Positions 1-8,084 of a DNA stretch of 61,705 nt are shown piece by piece. The stretch is from contig CANJXF010000023.1 in assembly GCA_947478865.1 (NCBI GenBank), forward strand, positions 1 through 61,705, given 5' to 3'. A model generated the notes under the pieces. It was not told where the DNA came from, did no database searches, and worked only from the letters and a program-made list of their open reading frames with translations. This DNA comes from Verrucomicrobiales bacterium. Its GTDB lineage: Bacteria; Verrucomicrobiota; Verrucomicrobiia; Limisphaerales; CANJXF01. Positions within the stretch are counted from its first letter, which is position 1. Every line of letters starts with the position of its first letter. Made by a program: the position numbers and the translations under genes.

Positions 1-408
1 CGCCCGAAAAGATGGTGGGAAATCCCTGGCAGAAACGGTGTGTTTTGGTGCATCCACCAGATTAACAACCCGCCAAATTTGTACAATGCCAAACGGCGAT
101 TTGCGCACACTATTTGTTATCGCCCTGCCTTATCTAAGCGCCATTCGGGACTGACCCTTCTTTGAAAAATGGTTTAACCAAAGGAGCCGAACATCACATC
201 TTCAATGTCCTCAGCTCGTTTTCAAAGAACGAGCATAGGCATGAATAGATCCGAGTGCCTTTTCTTCCCAAAATCCTATGTGCTTTGCCTCGCCAGCAAA
301 GGCGACAGCATCGCGGTGCCCTTGAGCCCAAATAAATTGACATCATTCGTTTGCATAATTAGGGTCGATTAACCTCTCCGGGAAGTATCGATTGAGGTGT
401 TTTCAAGT
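1..408. other. Left-edge stretch without a recognised gene
   Basis: Two forward frames stay open from base 1 to about 155-165, so the 3' end of a gene lying outside the window is possible, but neither translation resembles a family I know. An inverted repeat (GCTCGTT at 214-220, AACGAGC at 228-234) could form a 7-bp hairpin with a 7-base loop. It has no T-tract, so I do not call it a terminator. The promoter of the LamG gene should lie in this stretch, but no convincing -35/-10 pair is visible. Confidence 0.3.
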
Positions 409-3400
409 ATGCTAAACAAATTTCCTCTATTGTTCCTGTTGTCCGGAATAATCGGCATCGAATCTTTTAGTCAGGCCAACTCCACTTGCCTTCCCGCACC
501 AGTCGGACTGGTCGGTTGGTGGAAGGGTGAGGGCACTACAGCGGATTCGGCGGGTGGAAACAGTGGCGTCAATCAACACGTCTCCTACACTAGTGGAGTA
601 GCCGGTCAGGCTTTTGCCTTTGACCCGGAAAATTTTCCTTACGGTACCTACAGCGGCATCCAGGTGGCTGACCGTCCGGCATATGCATTGACCAATGCTT
701 TGACGATCGAAGGCTGGATCAGGCCGCGCGGTGACAGCTACATCATTTTTAGCCGGGCCGACCATCGGCCGGGCTTGGATCCCTATCACCTTTCGATGCA
801 GGCCAACAACACGATCCACTTCGGCCTCAGCGACGCGGTCGGTAACAGCGCCATTGTGGAAACGGTGATCAGTTATTTTGCCTGGACGCATGTTGCCGCT
901 ACCCTGGATGGCAGTGCTGGAACGATGAGCATCTATACCAATGGCGTGCTTGCCGCACAAACGACCACCAGCGTCAGGCCATTCGCCGAGTTGCAGGCTG
1001 ATCAATCACCCGGCATAGGCATCGGGAACTTGAACGACGGTGGCAATAACTTCCCTTTCATCGGCGACATTGATGAAATTGGTTTGTATAATCGCGCTCT
1101 ATCCGCTCCGGAAATTCAATTCATCTACCAGGCTGGTAACGCGGGAAAATGCATGCCGAGCCCGACGACCCCTTCGGTTCTGCTGAATATTGATTTCGGT
1201 GCGGGTCAGGGTCCAAGTGCGAAAACCGGCCCGGCGGCCACCGGCCAAAACACCTCTGACTTCTGGAATTATTATTCGCGCGACGACGCCAGCGGCCATT
1301 GGAAAACGTCCGGTGCCTTGACAAATCTCAAACTCGCGGATGGCGCCGTCACCTCCGTTGGCCTGACTGTGGACAACGCCCCCGGCGCATGGGGAAATGG
1401 CTCCACCGATCCCATGTTCGTGGATTACATTTATCCCTTCGAGGGCAACGCTACCTTCACCATTACCAACCTGCCGCCGGGCAATTGGGACGTTTACGCC
1501 TATTCCACCGACGGCAATTACGAAGTTGTGTCTGGCGGTGTCAGCTACGGAATCAAATACGCACAGTCGCCCGAAGCGACTAATCCTCCAGTCTGGATCG
1601 AGGGGATTTCGCACGCGCGCTTTTTGAATGTTGCCGTGGCCGTTGGTCAACCGCTGGTGCTGACGGTGCGTCCCGGTCTCTACGGTTATGCCATCATTTC
1701 AGGGATGCAGATCGTCTCGAGGGCTGCCACCAATATTGTCCTGACAACCAATTGCGCGCCCGTGCCTTCGGGTCTTGTCGCGTGGTGGCCAGCGGAAGCA
1801 AATTCCAGCGATGTCGTCGGCAAGAACAAAGGCATGTTGTCTGGCGGAGCAAGCTATTCCCCCGGCGAAGTTGGACAGGCTTTCTCGTTCACTGATAGCA
1901 ACCCCGCTGTGTTAGCGACTGCTAGTTCCAATCTTAACGTGGGCAGTGGCGATGGTTTGACTCTTGAAGCTTGGATCAGCCCCACGGATATCACGCAGGA
2001 CCATCCCTTGTTCGAGTGGAATAATTCAACATATTGGGGCGTGCACTTTCACATTGCTCCCGGGCAGCCGACCAGTGGTTCGTCCGGTCCTGCGGGGCCC
2101 GGTCAGCTCTATGCCAACGTGGTGGATAGTTTCGGCGGCTGGCATCAATTAGGTTCGGCTGCGGGCGTGATCGCGCATAATGTGTTTCAGCATGTGGCGT
2201 TGACCTACGACAAGGCCTCGGGCTTGGCAACGATCTATCGCAACGGCCAGATCGTCAGCCAGCTAAGCTTGGGCAGTTTCACGCCGTTGACAACGTATGA
2301 TCTCTATCTGGGTCGGCGACAGGCCCCGAGCTCCGAGGCTGTCAGCTTCGCCGGATTAATGGATGAACCGGCGGTCTACAATCGCGCCTTGTCTCAGGCT
2401 GAAATTCAGGCTGTTTACAATGCTGGCACCGCCGGCAAATGCCAGCTGTCGCCACCGCCACGACCGTTCCTGCTGGATGTGGATTGCGGTGCGGGATTTG
2501 CCGGAAGCGCGAAGACCGGCCCCGCTGCTGTGGGCCAGACTGCCAGCGATTTCTGGAATTTTTTCACCCGCGAAGATGGCATCGGCAGTTGGCGAACCTT
2601 CGGTGCTTTAACCGGATTGAAACTAGCCGACGGCACCGTGAGCACCGTCGGGTTGACGATTGCCAATGCCCCCGGCGCATGGCCGAATGGTTCCTCCGAC
2701 GCGATGTTGAATGACTACATCTATCCTTTCGATGGTGGCAACGTCACCGTGACCATTACCAATCTTCCCGCCGGTCAATACGATGTCCTTCCCTACTCTC
2801 TAAATGGAAGCTACGAGGTAGCCAGTGGCGGGGTCAGCTACGGATTGAAATCTTGCTACGGATTTCCCGTTGCCAATCCACCTGTGTGGACGGAAGGCGT
2901 GCAATTTGTGCGCTTCACCAACGTGCAGATCAGCGCAGGTCAACCGCTTGTAATCACCGCCAAGCCGACCGCGACAGATGGCGCGCTGCTCTCTGGTTTT
3001 CAGATCGTTTCGGCCACCATAACAAACGTCGTGCTGGCAACCAATTGTACGCCTGCCCCTTCGGGCCTTGTCGCTTGGTGGCCTGCGGATGGGAATGCGG
3101 GCGATTTCGCCGGCAGCAACAATGGAACCTTGCAAGGGGGCGCAGCCTACGCTGCGGGCGAAAACGGACAGAGCTTCATTTTCAACGGCGCCGACAGCTA
3201 CGTCGAGGTTCCAGACGTTCCGGCGCTACGACTGACAAACGAACTAACGATTGAATTCTGGGTTAAGCGCCAGCATCCATTCGGTCCCGATTACATCGTC
3301 AACAGAGGCGGCGATTGGACTGGTGGAGTGTTGAATTACGGCGTGGCTATTGCGCCGCCGGAGTATGGGAACATTCTGCACTTCACCTTTGCAGGCGGCA

Positions 3401-4359
3401 ACCGTGGCACCGTCGCCATCGATGACCTCAGCTGGCATCATTGCGCGGTGGTGGCCCGGAATGGTGACAACGATGTGACGTTCTATGTGGATGGTTCGTA
3501 CCATCCCACCACCCACTTTGAAGGTGAAGGATTGGTCAACCTGTATCCCTCGACCAAGCCGTTGCACATCGGCGCGCAGGTGGATTCAGACACCGGTTGG
3601 TTCTATTACAGCAATACGTCGATTGATGAACTGGGCATTTATAACCGCGCCCTTACCGCTTTGGAGATTCAAGCCATCTATCGGGCTGGTTGCAAGGGCA
3701 AGTGCCCGCTGCCGCCAAATCAGCCACCCGTGGCCAATGCTGCCGCTACGGTTCCCGTTGTCATTTCATTGAACACCTCGAACGCGATTGTCGTGTTGGA
3801 TGGATCATTGTCCTCCGATCCGGACGGTGATCCCCTTCAATATCAGTGGTTTGAAAATAACGCCGTCTCCGCTACCGCCTCCGGGATCGTCTCGGTGGTG
3901 ATTCTGCCCGCGGGAACTAATTTGATTACATTGTCTGTCACCGATGGCCGGGCTGCAAACCAACAGACCATCCCGATAGAAGTGATAACAACGGCGCAGG
4001 CGGTTGAGCGTCTGATTGGTCTGGTGAACACAGATGTTTCAAAGGCGAAATCATTGGCGGCTACACTTTCGGCAGCGATAAAATCTATCGACCGCAATAA
4101 TCCCACGGCGGCCATCAACCAGCTTCAAGCATTCCAGAACCAGGTTCGCGCACAAATCACTCCGCTTGATTCCGCGTTGGCCGACACGCTGATCAACGAG
4201 GCTCAAGTCATCCTGGATATTCTTGCCGATGGCGATGCAAGCGTTGCTGACAAATTTGCGATAACGATTCATCAGACACCTGGCCATCTGCATCTGAAAT
4301 TTTCCACGAGCCACAGACAGATTTTCATTGTTGAGACATCCACGAACATGATCGATTGA
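409..4359 (+). CDS. Giant secreted LamG-repeat protein (C terminus cut by in-frame TGA)
   Basis: An exported surface or adhesion protein, probably carbohydrate-binding. I chose ATG 409 over GTG 397 because GAGG at 394-397 is placed as a ribosome site and MLNKFPLLFLLSGIIG starts a clean signal peptide. Counting residues from 397, the domains are: LamG 1 (about 28-250), an unnamed 180-residue module (260-445), LamG 2 (450-685), a second copy of the module (688-880), LamG 3 (883-1100), a PKD-like domain (1106-1198) and a FIMAH-like helical domain (1199-1284). Each LamG opens with NCxPxPxGLVxWW and closes with a YNRALS/T-type motif, as in verrucomicrobial LamG proteins. The last residues, ETSTNMID, match the start of the common C-terminal module that normally continues with W. 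Here that codon is TGA (4357-4359) and the frame stays open to 4464. The ligand is unknown. Confidence 0.85.
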   Translation: MLNKFPLLFLLSGIIGIESFSQANSTCLPAPVGLVGWWKGEGTTADSAGGNSGVNQHVSYTSGVAGQAFAFDPENFPYGTYSGIQVADRPAYALTNALTIEGWIRPRGDSYIIFSRADHRPGLDPYHLSMQANNTIHFGLSDAVGNSAIVETVISYFAWTHVAATLDGSAGTMSIYTNGVLAAQTTTSVRPFAELQADQSPGIGIGNLNDGGNNFPFIGDIDEIGLYNRALSAPEIQFIYQAGNAGKCMPSPTTPSVLLNIDFGAGQGPSAKTGPAATGQNTSDFWNYYSRDDASGHWKTSGALTNLKLADGAVTSVGLTVDNAPGAWGNGSTDPMFVDYIYPFEGNATFTITNLPPGNWDVYAYSTDGNYEVVSGGVSYGIKYAQSPEATNPPVWIEGISHARFLNVAVAVGQPLVLTVRPGLYGYAIISGMQIVSRAATNIVLTTNCAPVPSGLVAWWPAEANSSDVVGKNKGMLSGGASYSPGEVGQAFSFTDSNPAVLATASSNLNVGSGDGLTLEAWISPTDITQDHPLFEWNNSTYWGVHFHIAPGQPTSGSSGPAGPGQLYANVVDSFGGWHQLGSAAGVIAHNVFQHVALTYDKASGLATIYRNGQIVSQLSLGSFTPLTTYDLYLGRRQAPSSEAVSFAGLMDEPAVYNRALSQAEIQAVYNAGTAGKCQLSPPPRPFLLDVDCGAGFAGSAKTGPAAVGQTASDFWNFFTREDGIGSWRTFGALTGLKLADGTVSTVGLTIANAPGAWPNGSSDAMLNDYIYPFDGGNVTVTITNLPAGQYDVLPYSLNGSYEVASGGVSYGLKSCYGFPVANPPVWTEGVQFVRFTNVQISAGQPLVITAKPTATDGALLSGFQIVSATITNVVLATNCTPAPSGLVAWWPADGNAGDFAGSNNGTLQGGAAYAAGENGQSFIFNGADSYVEVPDVPALRLTNELTIEFWVKRQHPFGPDYIVNRGGDWTGGVLNYGVAIAPPEYGNILHFTFAGGNRGTVAIDDLSWHHCAVVARNGDNDVTFYVDGSYHPTTHFEGEGLVNLYPSTKPLHIGAQVDSDTGWFYYSNTSIDELGIYNRALTALEIQAIYRAGCKGKCPLPPNQPPVANAAATVPVVISLNTSNAIVVLDGSLSSDPDGDPLQYQWFENNAVSATASGIVSVVILPAGTNLITLSVTDGRAANQQTIPIEVITTAQAVERLIGLVNTDVSKAKSLAATLSAAIKSIDRNNPTAAINQLQAFQNQVRAQITPLDSALADTLINEAQVILDILADGDASVADKFAITIHQTPGHLHLKFSTSHRQIFIVETSTNMID

Positions 4360-4464
4360 AAAAAAATCGGGGTCGCCAAAGATCAGGGTGACGGAGGCTT
4401 CGATTTCGATGACGCAAATGCGATGCGAAACGCTACACGCTTCTATCGAGTCGTTACTCCCTAG
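4360..4464 (+). other. In-frame coding continuation after the TGA of the LamG gene
   Basis: The reading frame of the LamG gene continues for 34 sense codons after TGA 4357-4359 and ends at TAG 4462-4464. It encodes a peptide beginning KKIGVAKDQGDGGF and ending ATRFYRVVTP. Restoring a Trp at the TGA gives the STNMxDW...DGxGxFxFxDxxA...RFYRVVTP pattern that ends many secreted verrucomicrobial proteins. The segment is therefore genuine protein-coding sequence separated by one nonsense codon. It could be a recent nonsense mutation, a base-call error or readthrough. TGA is an ordinary stop elsewhere in the window, for example after deoC. Confidence 0.7.
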
Positions 4465-4478
4465 CGGGTGCGGTTTGG

Positions 4479-5786
4479 TTATTGGTGGTCCGGCAATTTG
4501 GCGAGGATCATTTCGACGGTGCGTTCCATCGCACCAAGGTTTTCGCGGACGACGGCGAGGGCGTTCTTCCCGAGTTGCTGGCGGCGGGGTTCGTCGGCCA
4601 GAAGAGCGCCAATCTCTTGTTCCAGTTCGGCTGCATCGCGGACTTGCACGGCGCCATTCCGCTTCACAAACGCGTTCGCAATGGGCGCAAAATTTTGCAT
4701 GTTCGGCCCGAAGATCATCGCTTTGCCGAGCGCTCCGGGTTCGATAGGATTCTGGCCACCTTCCGCGGTTAAACTTTTGCCGACAAAAATCAACGAGGCG
4801 TGTTCGTAAAAGAATTTCAACTCGCCAGTACTATTGACGAGCAGGCAATCGACTTCGCCGGCGGCATGGCGGGTGGCTTCGGTAATCGTGCTTCGATAGA
4901 CGAATTTGACCCCGCGCGTCTCGAGGGCGCGTCCCACTTCCCGGCCGCGTTCGAAATGGCGCGGCACGAGAACGAGAAATAACCCGGGAAAGCGAGCGCG
5001 CAAGCGCAGGAACATTTCAGCGAGCAACGATTCTTCGCCATCGTGCGTGCTGCCCGCGACAAGGATCGGGACATTGCCCAGCACTCCGAGGCGCGCGAGG
5101 AGGTCGGGCACATGGAGGACGCGGCGTTCATCGAGTTTGGCGGCGTCGAATTTTAGATTGCCGAAGACATGGACATTATCCGTTGGAAAGCCTAGTTCGC
5201 GCAGCCGTAGCGCGTCGGCATTATTCTGACAGCCCACGCCGGCGAATTTTTCGAAAATGGGGCGGAACAGGAAATCGAAGCGCTTATAGCCGCGAAACGA
5301 TTTTTCAGAGAGCCGTGCATTGACGAGGAAGACGGGGATGTTTCGATCGGTGGCTTGCCAAAGGAAGTTAGGCCAAATCTCCGCTTCGACGAGGACGATG
5401 GCGGTGGGATGAATCGTGGTGATGGCGCGGCGGACAAATTTATGGGCATCAACCGGATAATAGATTTTATCCACGTGTTGAGGAAGTTTGCGCTGCAATT
5501 CGCCCATGCCAGTGGAGGTGGTCGTGGAGACGACGATCTTCAGATTCGGCGCGCGTGGTTCCAGAGCCTGGATGAGACGGGTGCAGATGTTGACTTCGCC
5601 GACGCTGACGGCGTGCAGCCAAAGCACATCGCGATTGGTCAGGCCTTGTTTTAACTTGCTGCTGTATCGCCCGGAACGCTGGCTGAATCCCGCCCGCCAA
5701 TTTCCACGACGCCACATTTTCAAGAAATAAAAGGGCGCGCTGATCGCCAAAGCAATTGGGAAAAGAATGTTGTAGAGCAAGCGCAT
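4479..5786 (-). CDS. waaA: 3-deoxy-D-manno-octulosonic acid transferase (KdtA/WaaA)
   Basis: Transfers Kdo from CMP-Kdo to lipid A on the inner face of the cytoplasmic membrane, building the inner core of lipopolysaccharide. At 435 aa it is of usual family length. It begins with one membrane-anchoring helix (MRLLYNILFPIALAISAPFYF), followed by the conserved WLHAVSVGEV motif with the catalytic Glu, the VSTTTSTG segment, EAEIWPNFLW, and the C-terminal GT-B half with FxxGSTHDGEE and the QNPIEP(G/A) nucleotide-sugar motif. It starts 4 bases after the stop of the antiporter-like gene, so the two are cotranscribed. It converges on the LamG gene with only about 14 bases between the read-through frame and its stop. 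It shows that the organism has an LPS-bearing outer membrane. Confidence 0.95.
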   Translation of the reverse strand: MRLLYNILFPIALAISAPFYFLKMWRRGNWRAGFSQRSGRYSSKLKQGLTNRDVLWLHAVSVGEVNICTRLIQALEPRAPNLKIVVSTTTSTGMGELQRKLPQHVDKIYYPVDAHKFVRRAITTIHPTAIVLVEAEIWPNFLWQATDRNIPVFLVNARLSEKSFRGYKRFDFLFRPIFEKFAGVGCQNNADALRLRELGFPTDNVHVFGNLKFDAAKLDERRVLHVPDLLARLGVLGNVPILVAGSTHDGEESLLAEMFLRLRARFPGLFLVLVPRHFERGREVGRALETRGVKFVYRSTITEATRHAAGEVDCLLVNSTGELKFFYEHASLIFVGKSLTAEGGQNPIEPGALGKAMIFGPNMQNFAPIANAFVKRNGAVQVRDAAELEQEIGALLADEPRRQQLGKNALAVVRENLGAMERTVEMILAKLPDHQ

Positions 5787-5790
5787 GGGT

Positions 5791-7239
5791 TTAGTGCCGA
5801 AAGAAGATAAACCAGATCACAATGAGCATCGGGAGCAGGAAGGGAAGGGTGTATTTCACAATATAACCCATGAAACCGGGAGTATGAACCTTCTGGTGGT
5901 CGGCGATGGATTTGACCATGAAATTGGGGCCGTTGCCAATATACGTTGCTGCGCCAAAGAAAACCGATCCGACGCTGATCGCGACGATGAAGCTATTGAG
6001 CGAAAGGTTGCCGAGGAGATAGGCGATTTCGATGTCTTCAGTGCTGATGGTTTTAGCTGAAAGTCTGCCGGGGAAATATTGTTGCAAGGCTTCGAAGGTG
6101 TGGCGCACTTGGTCGGCACTTGCGCCAGAGGGGGAAACGAGGTCGGCGCCGCCGGATTGAATGAGATGGTTTACTTGGGCGATGATTGACTTATCGATGC
6201 TGCCTTCCACTGCGCTCAGGAAACTCAGATAAGTGGGCGCGTTGTCGAGGAAGCCGGAGAGAGTGCCGCAAGCCCAGTAGTAGAGAGAAGGGGAAGGCGT
6301 GCCCAGCGAGCGAGAATTGGCCTGAAGCCAATCCAGAGCGGGCATCATCGTGGCGAAAATGCCAATGAACAAAATGGCGACTTCCTGGATCGGGTGAAAA
6401 TTAAAATCGTTGGCCTCATGGACCGATTTCTTGGTGGTGAAGTAAGAGGCGATGGCGGCGCCGATCATCAACAATTCGCGGAGAAAGGGCGGGTTATCGA
6501 TGAAGACAGAACCGAGGATGACAGCCAGAAAGAGCACATTGGAAATTCCGTCGAAACGCCATTCCTCAGGTTGAGTTAATTCGGCGCGAATTCGTTTTGG
6601 CGCGCGGAGAAAATTTCGCGAGTCTACGGCGTAAAACATCGCGAGCAAGATAGCGATGCCCAAGGCCCACATCGGCCAGCAATGTTCGGCCACCCACCAG
6701 AAGGGAATTCCTTTCAGATAGCCGAGGAACAACGGCGGATCGCCGATCGGTGTAAGGCAGCCGCCCACATTGGAAACAATTAAGATAAAGAAAACGACGT
6801 GGTGCGCTGTGACACGGTATTTATTCATCCGGAGCCAGGGGCGGACTAGTAACATTGAGGCGCCGGTTGTTCCTAAAAAGTTGGCCAAGACCGCTCCCAC
6901 AAAAAGGAACACGACATTGACCATCGGGGTCGCCTCTCCTTTCACGTTGATATGGATACCGCCCGAGACTACATAGAGTGAGCCGATGAGTGCGATGAAG
7001 CTAAGATAGTGATGAGCCGTCTCTCCAATTTTATGGCGGGCCGTGTTGGCAACCTCGCTTTCAAAGCCGAAAAGGTAATAGGCGAGAGTTAGGCCGCCGA
7101 GGGCGAGTGCGACTTTGGCGTAATTTTTGACCCACCATTTGGGCAGCAACAGCGGCCCGATTGCAATCATGGCCAGCAACACGCCAAAAGGAAAAATCAT
7201 CCACGGATTGGGCGTAACTAATAGCGAGTTCTCCACCAA
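5791..7239 (-). CDS. Na+/H+ antiporter-like membrane transporter (ion transporter superfamily)
   Basis: A polytopic inner-membrane protein of 482 aa with about a dozen hydrophobic segments. It belongs to the NhaD/citrate-transporter-like (IT) fold. Recognisable features are GTTGASMLLVRPWLR and SNVGGCLTPIGDPPL, the GGxLTPIGDPP signature typical of NhaD-type sodium:proton antiporters. A second half-repeat carries the discontinuous-helix motif near LSGFLDNAPTYLSF. It probably exchanges Na+ for H+, but substrate specificity cannot be read from sequence. The gene lies directly upstream of waaA (4-bp gap). About 50 bases separate it from the small two-gene pair upstream, so it may share their leader. 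Confidence 0.8.
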   Translation of the reverse strand: MVENSLLVTPNPWMIFPFGVLLAMIAIGPLLLPKWWVKNYAKVALALGGLTLAYYLFGFESEVANTARHKIGETAHHYLSFIALIGSLYVVSGGIHINVKGEATPMVNVVFLFVGAVLANFLGTTGASMLLVRPWLRMNKYRVTAHHVVFFILIVSNVGGCLTPIGDPPLFLGYLKGIPFWWVAEHCWPMWALGIAILLAMFYAVDSRNFLRAPKRIRAELTQPEEWRFDGISNVLFLAVILGSVFIDNPPFLRELLMIGAAIASYFTTKKSVHEANDFNFHPIQEVAILFIGIFATMMPALDWLQANSRSLGTPSPSLYYWACGTLSGFLDNAPTYLSFLSAVEGSIDKSIIAQVNHLIQSGGADLVSPSGASADQVRHTFEALQQYFPGRLSAKTISTEDIEIAYLLGNLSLNSFIVAISVGSVFFGAATYIGNGPNFMVKSIADHQKVHTPGFMGYIVKYTLPFLLPMLIVIWFIFFRH

Positions 7240-7287
7240 GCCAAAACTACGGTGCTGCTTAAAACACCGTCAATAGAATAACTCAAT

Positions 7288-7425
7288 TTATGCGGAGCGA
7301 TTCGCCGGGGCGGAAACGGAAATGAGCGTGGAGAGTGGTGACCGCGACAAACCGATGTTCGCGGCCACCACTCCCCACGCCCGGGCGGCGGCTTGAGTGA
7401 TTTTGTTAACCAGCCGGCCGGTCAT
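7288..7425 (-). CDS. Small 45-residue protein, translationally coupled
   Basis: A short frame beginning MTGRLVNKITQAAARAWGV. Its ATG (7423-7425 on the complement) overlaps the TGA stop of the preceding 114-residue gene as ATGA, the classic coupling arrangement. The product is basic and Ala/Ser-rich with no transmembrane helix or known motif. The overlap and same-strand position in front of the antiporter gene are the only evidence that it is real. A longer start at 7554 in the same frame would overlap most of the 114-residue gene and is unlikely. Function unknown. Confidence 0.45.
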   Translation of the reverse strand: MTGRLVNKITQAAARAWGVVAANIGLSRSPLSTLISVSAPANRSA

Positions 7426-7766
7426 GCGGCCTCCACGAGCAAGATTTCGCTGCGGAGGCGCACTTGGTTTTGCTTTTGAAATTGCAAGCGCGCGCGCAGC
7501 GCTTTTTCTTCCAGCAGAGTCGGGAAGAGCAAGATCGGAAACGGCGTGGTCCACGCCAGCGCGGCGGCTTCATTGGCGGCGCGGCGCAATGGCGCGCTCA
7601 GCTCGGGCTGGGCGGCGTTGTTCAAGACGCGGCGCAACAGGCGGCTTTTTAGTTTTTCGAATTCTGTTTCTTCCACGGCGCGGAACGGCGTCCGGAGCAA
7701 GGGTGCTAGGTCGAAGCGCGTTTCGCGCGCGAACTTGGCCGGCAGTTTTTGATTTGTTTTTTTCAT
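7422..7766 (-). CDS. Conserved-looking small protein of unknown function
   Basis: 114 residues, no signal peptide, strongly charged. It opens MKKTNQKLPAKFARETRFDLAPLL and has a helical middle rich in Arg and Glu, including LEEKALRARLQFQKQ. A good ribosome site (GAAAGAAG on the minus strand) sits about 9 bases before the ATG, which supports this start. I recall similar small proteins in Verrucomicrobiota but cannot assign a family. It heads a minus-strand run: this gene, the coupled 45-residue frame, the antiporter and waaA. About 50 bases upstream is a perfect intrinsic terminator preceded by a folded segment, so expression of this gene may be controlled by attenuation. Confidence 0.6.
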   Translation of the reverse strand: MKKTNQKLPAKFARETRFDLAPLLRTPFRAVEETEFEKLKSRLLRRVLNNAAQPELSAPLRRAANEAAALAWTTPFPILLFPTLLEEKALRARLQFQKQNQVRLRSEILLVEAA

Positions 7767-7817
7767 ATTATTTTTCTTCTTTCAAGCCGCCCTTTCTAAA
7801 GCGGCCAATTGTTAAAC

Positions 7818-7854
7818 AAAAAACCCACGATTGACGGGCAATCGTGGGTTTTTT
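7818..7854 (-). terminator. Perfect intrinsic terminator upstream of the small-gene/antiporter operon
   Basis: A 16-bp perfect inverted repeat (7818-7833 and 7839-7854) with a 5-base loop ACGGG. The arms begin with A6 and end with T6, so the hairpin is a textbook terminator in both directions. It lies between two divergent genes, where no annotated upstream gene would need it. Read on the minus strand it ends an RNA coming from about 8010 and sits about 50 bases before the 114-residue gene. That fits an attenuator or the end of a small RNA. Confidence 0.8.
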
Positions 7855-7903
7855 AAAAATCTTAGTTGGTTTGTTTTAGAAGATTCTTACCACGTTGCCA
7901 GAT

Positions 7904-8009
7904 GCCTGGTGTGAGCGCCAAATCGGCATCACTCCTACGGAGCAACCGGCGCACAGGCTAATTTTTACTGTAAACGTATTCTGCATCTTCGAGGCACGAA
8001 GAAACAGTA
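7904..8009. ncRNA. Candidate structured RNA / cis-regulatory leader
   Basis: In a 317-base gap between divergent genes there are nested complementary segments. GCCTG 7904-7908 pairs with CAGGC 7954-7958, GCGCC 7915-7919 with GGCGC 7948-7952, and inner CTCC 7932-7935 with GGAG 7939-7942. A second element pairs TACTGT 7966-7971 with ACAGTA 8004-8009 around CTTCG 7987-7991 and CGAAG 7997-8001. On the minus strand both elements are followed by the intrinsic terminator at 7818-7854 and then the small-gene/antiporter/waaA run. This order resembles a riboswitch or attenuator. It matches no riboswitch class I recognise, and the strand is inferred. Confidence 0.35.
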
Positions 8010-8084
8010 GACTTCGAGTGTTGTCAAAGGATTTTTTTCAAGCAACGGGCTTGAGCCGATGCATCCTAATGGTAATGTCATATT

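Noticed and set aside
337-360. TTGACA followed by CATAAT as a sigma-70 promoter
   Set aside because: The spacer would be only about 11-13 bases, too short for a functional promoter.
7931-7943. ACTCCTACGGAGC resembling the conserved 16S rRNA segment near position 340
   Set aside because: The flanking sequence does not match 16S rRNA and the likeness is limited to a short palindrome; it is part of a hairpin in a candidate leader.
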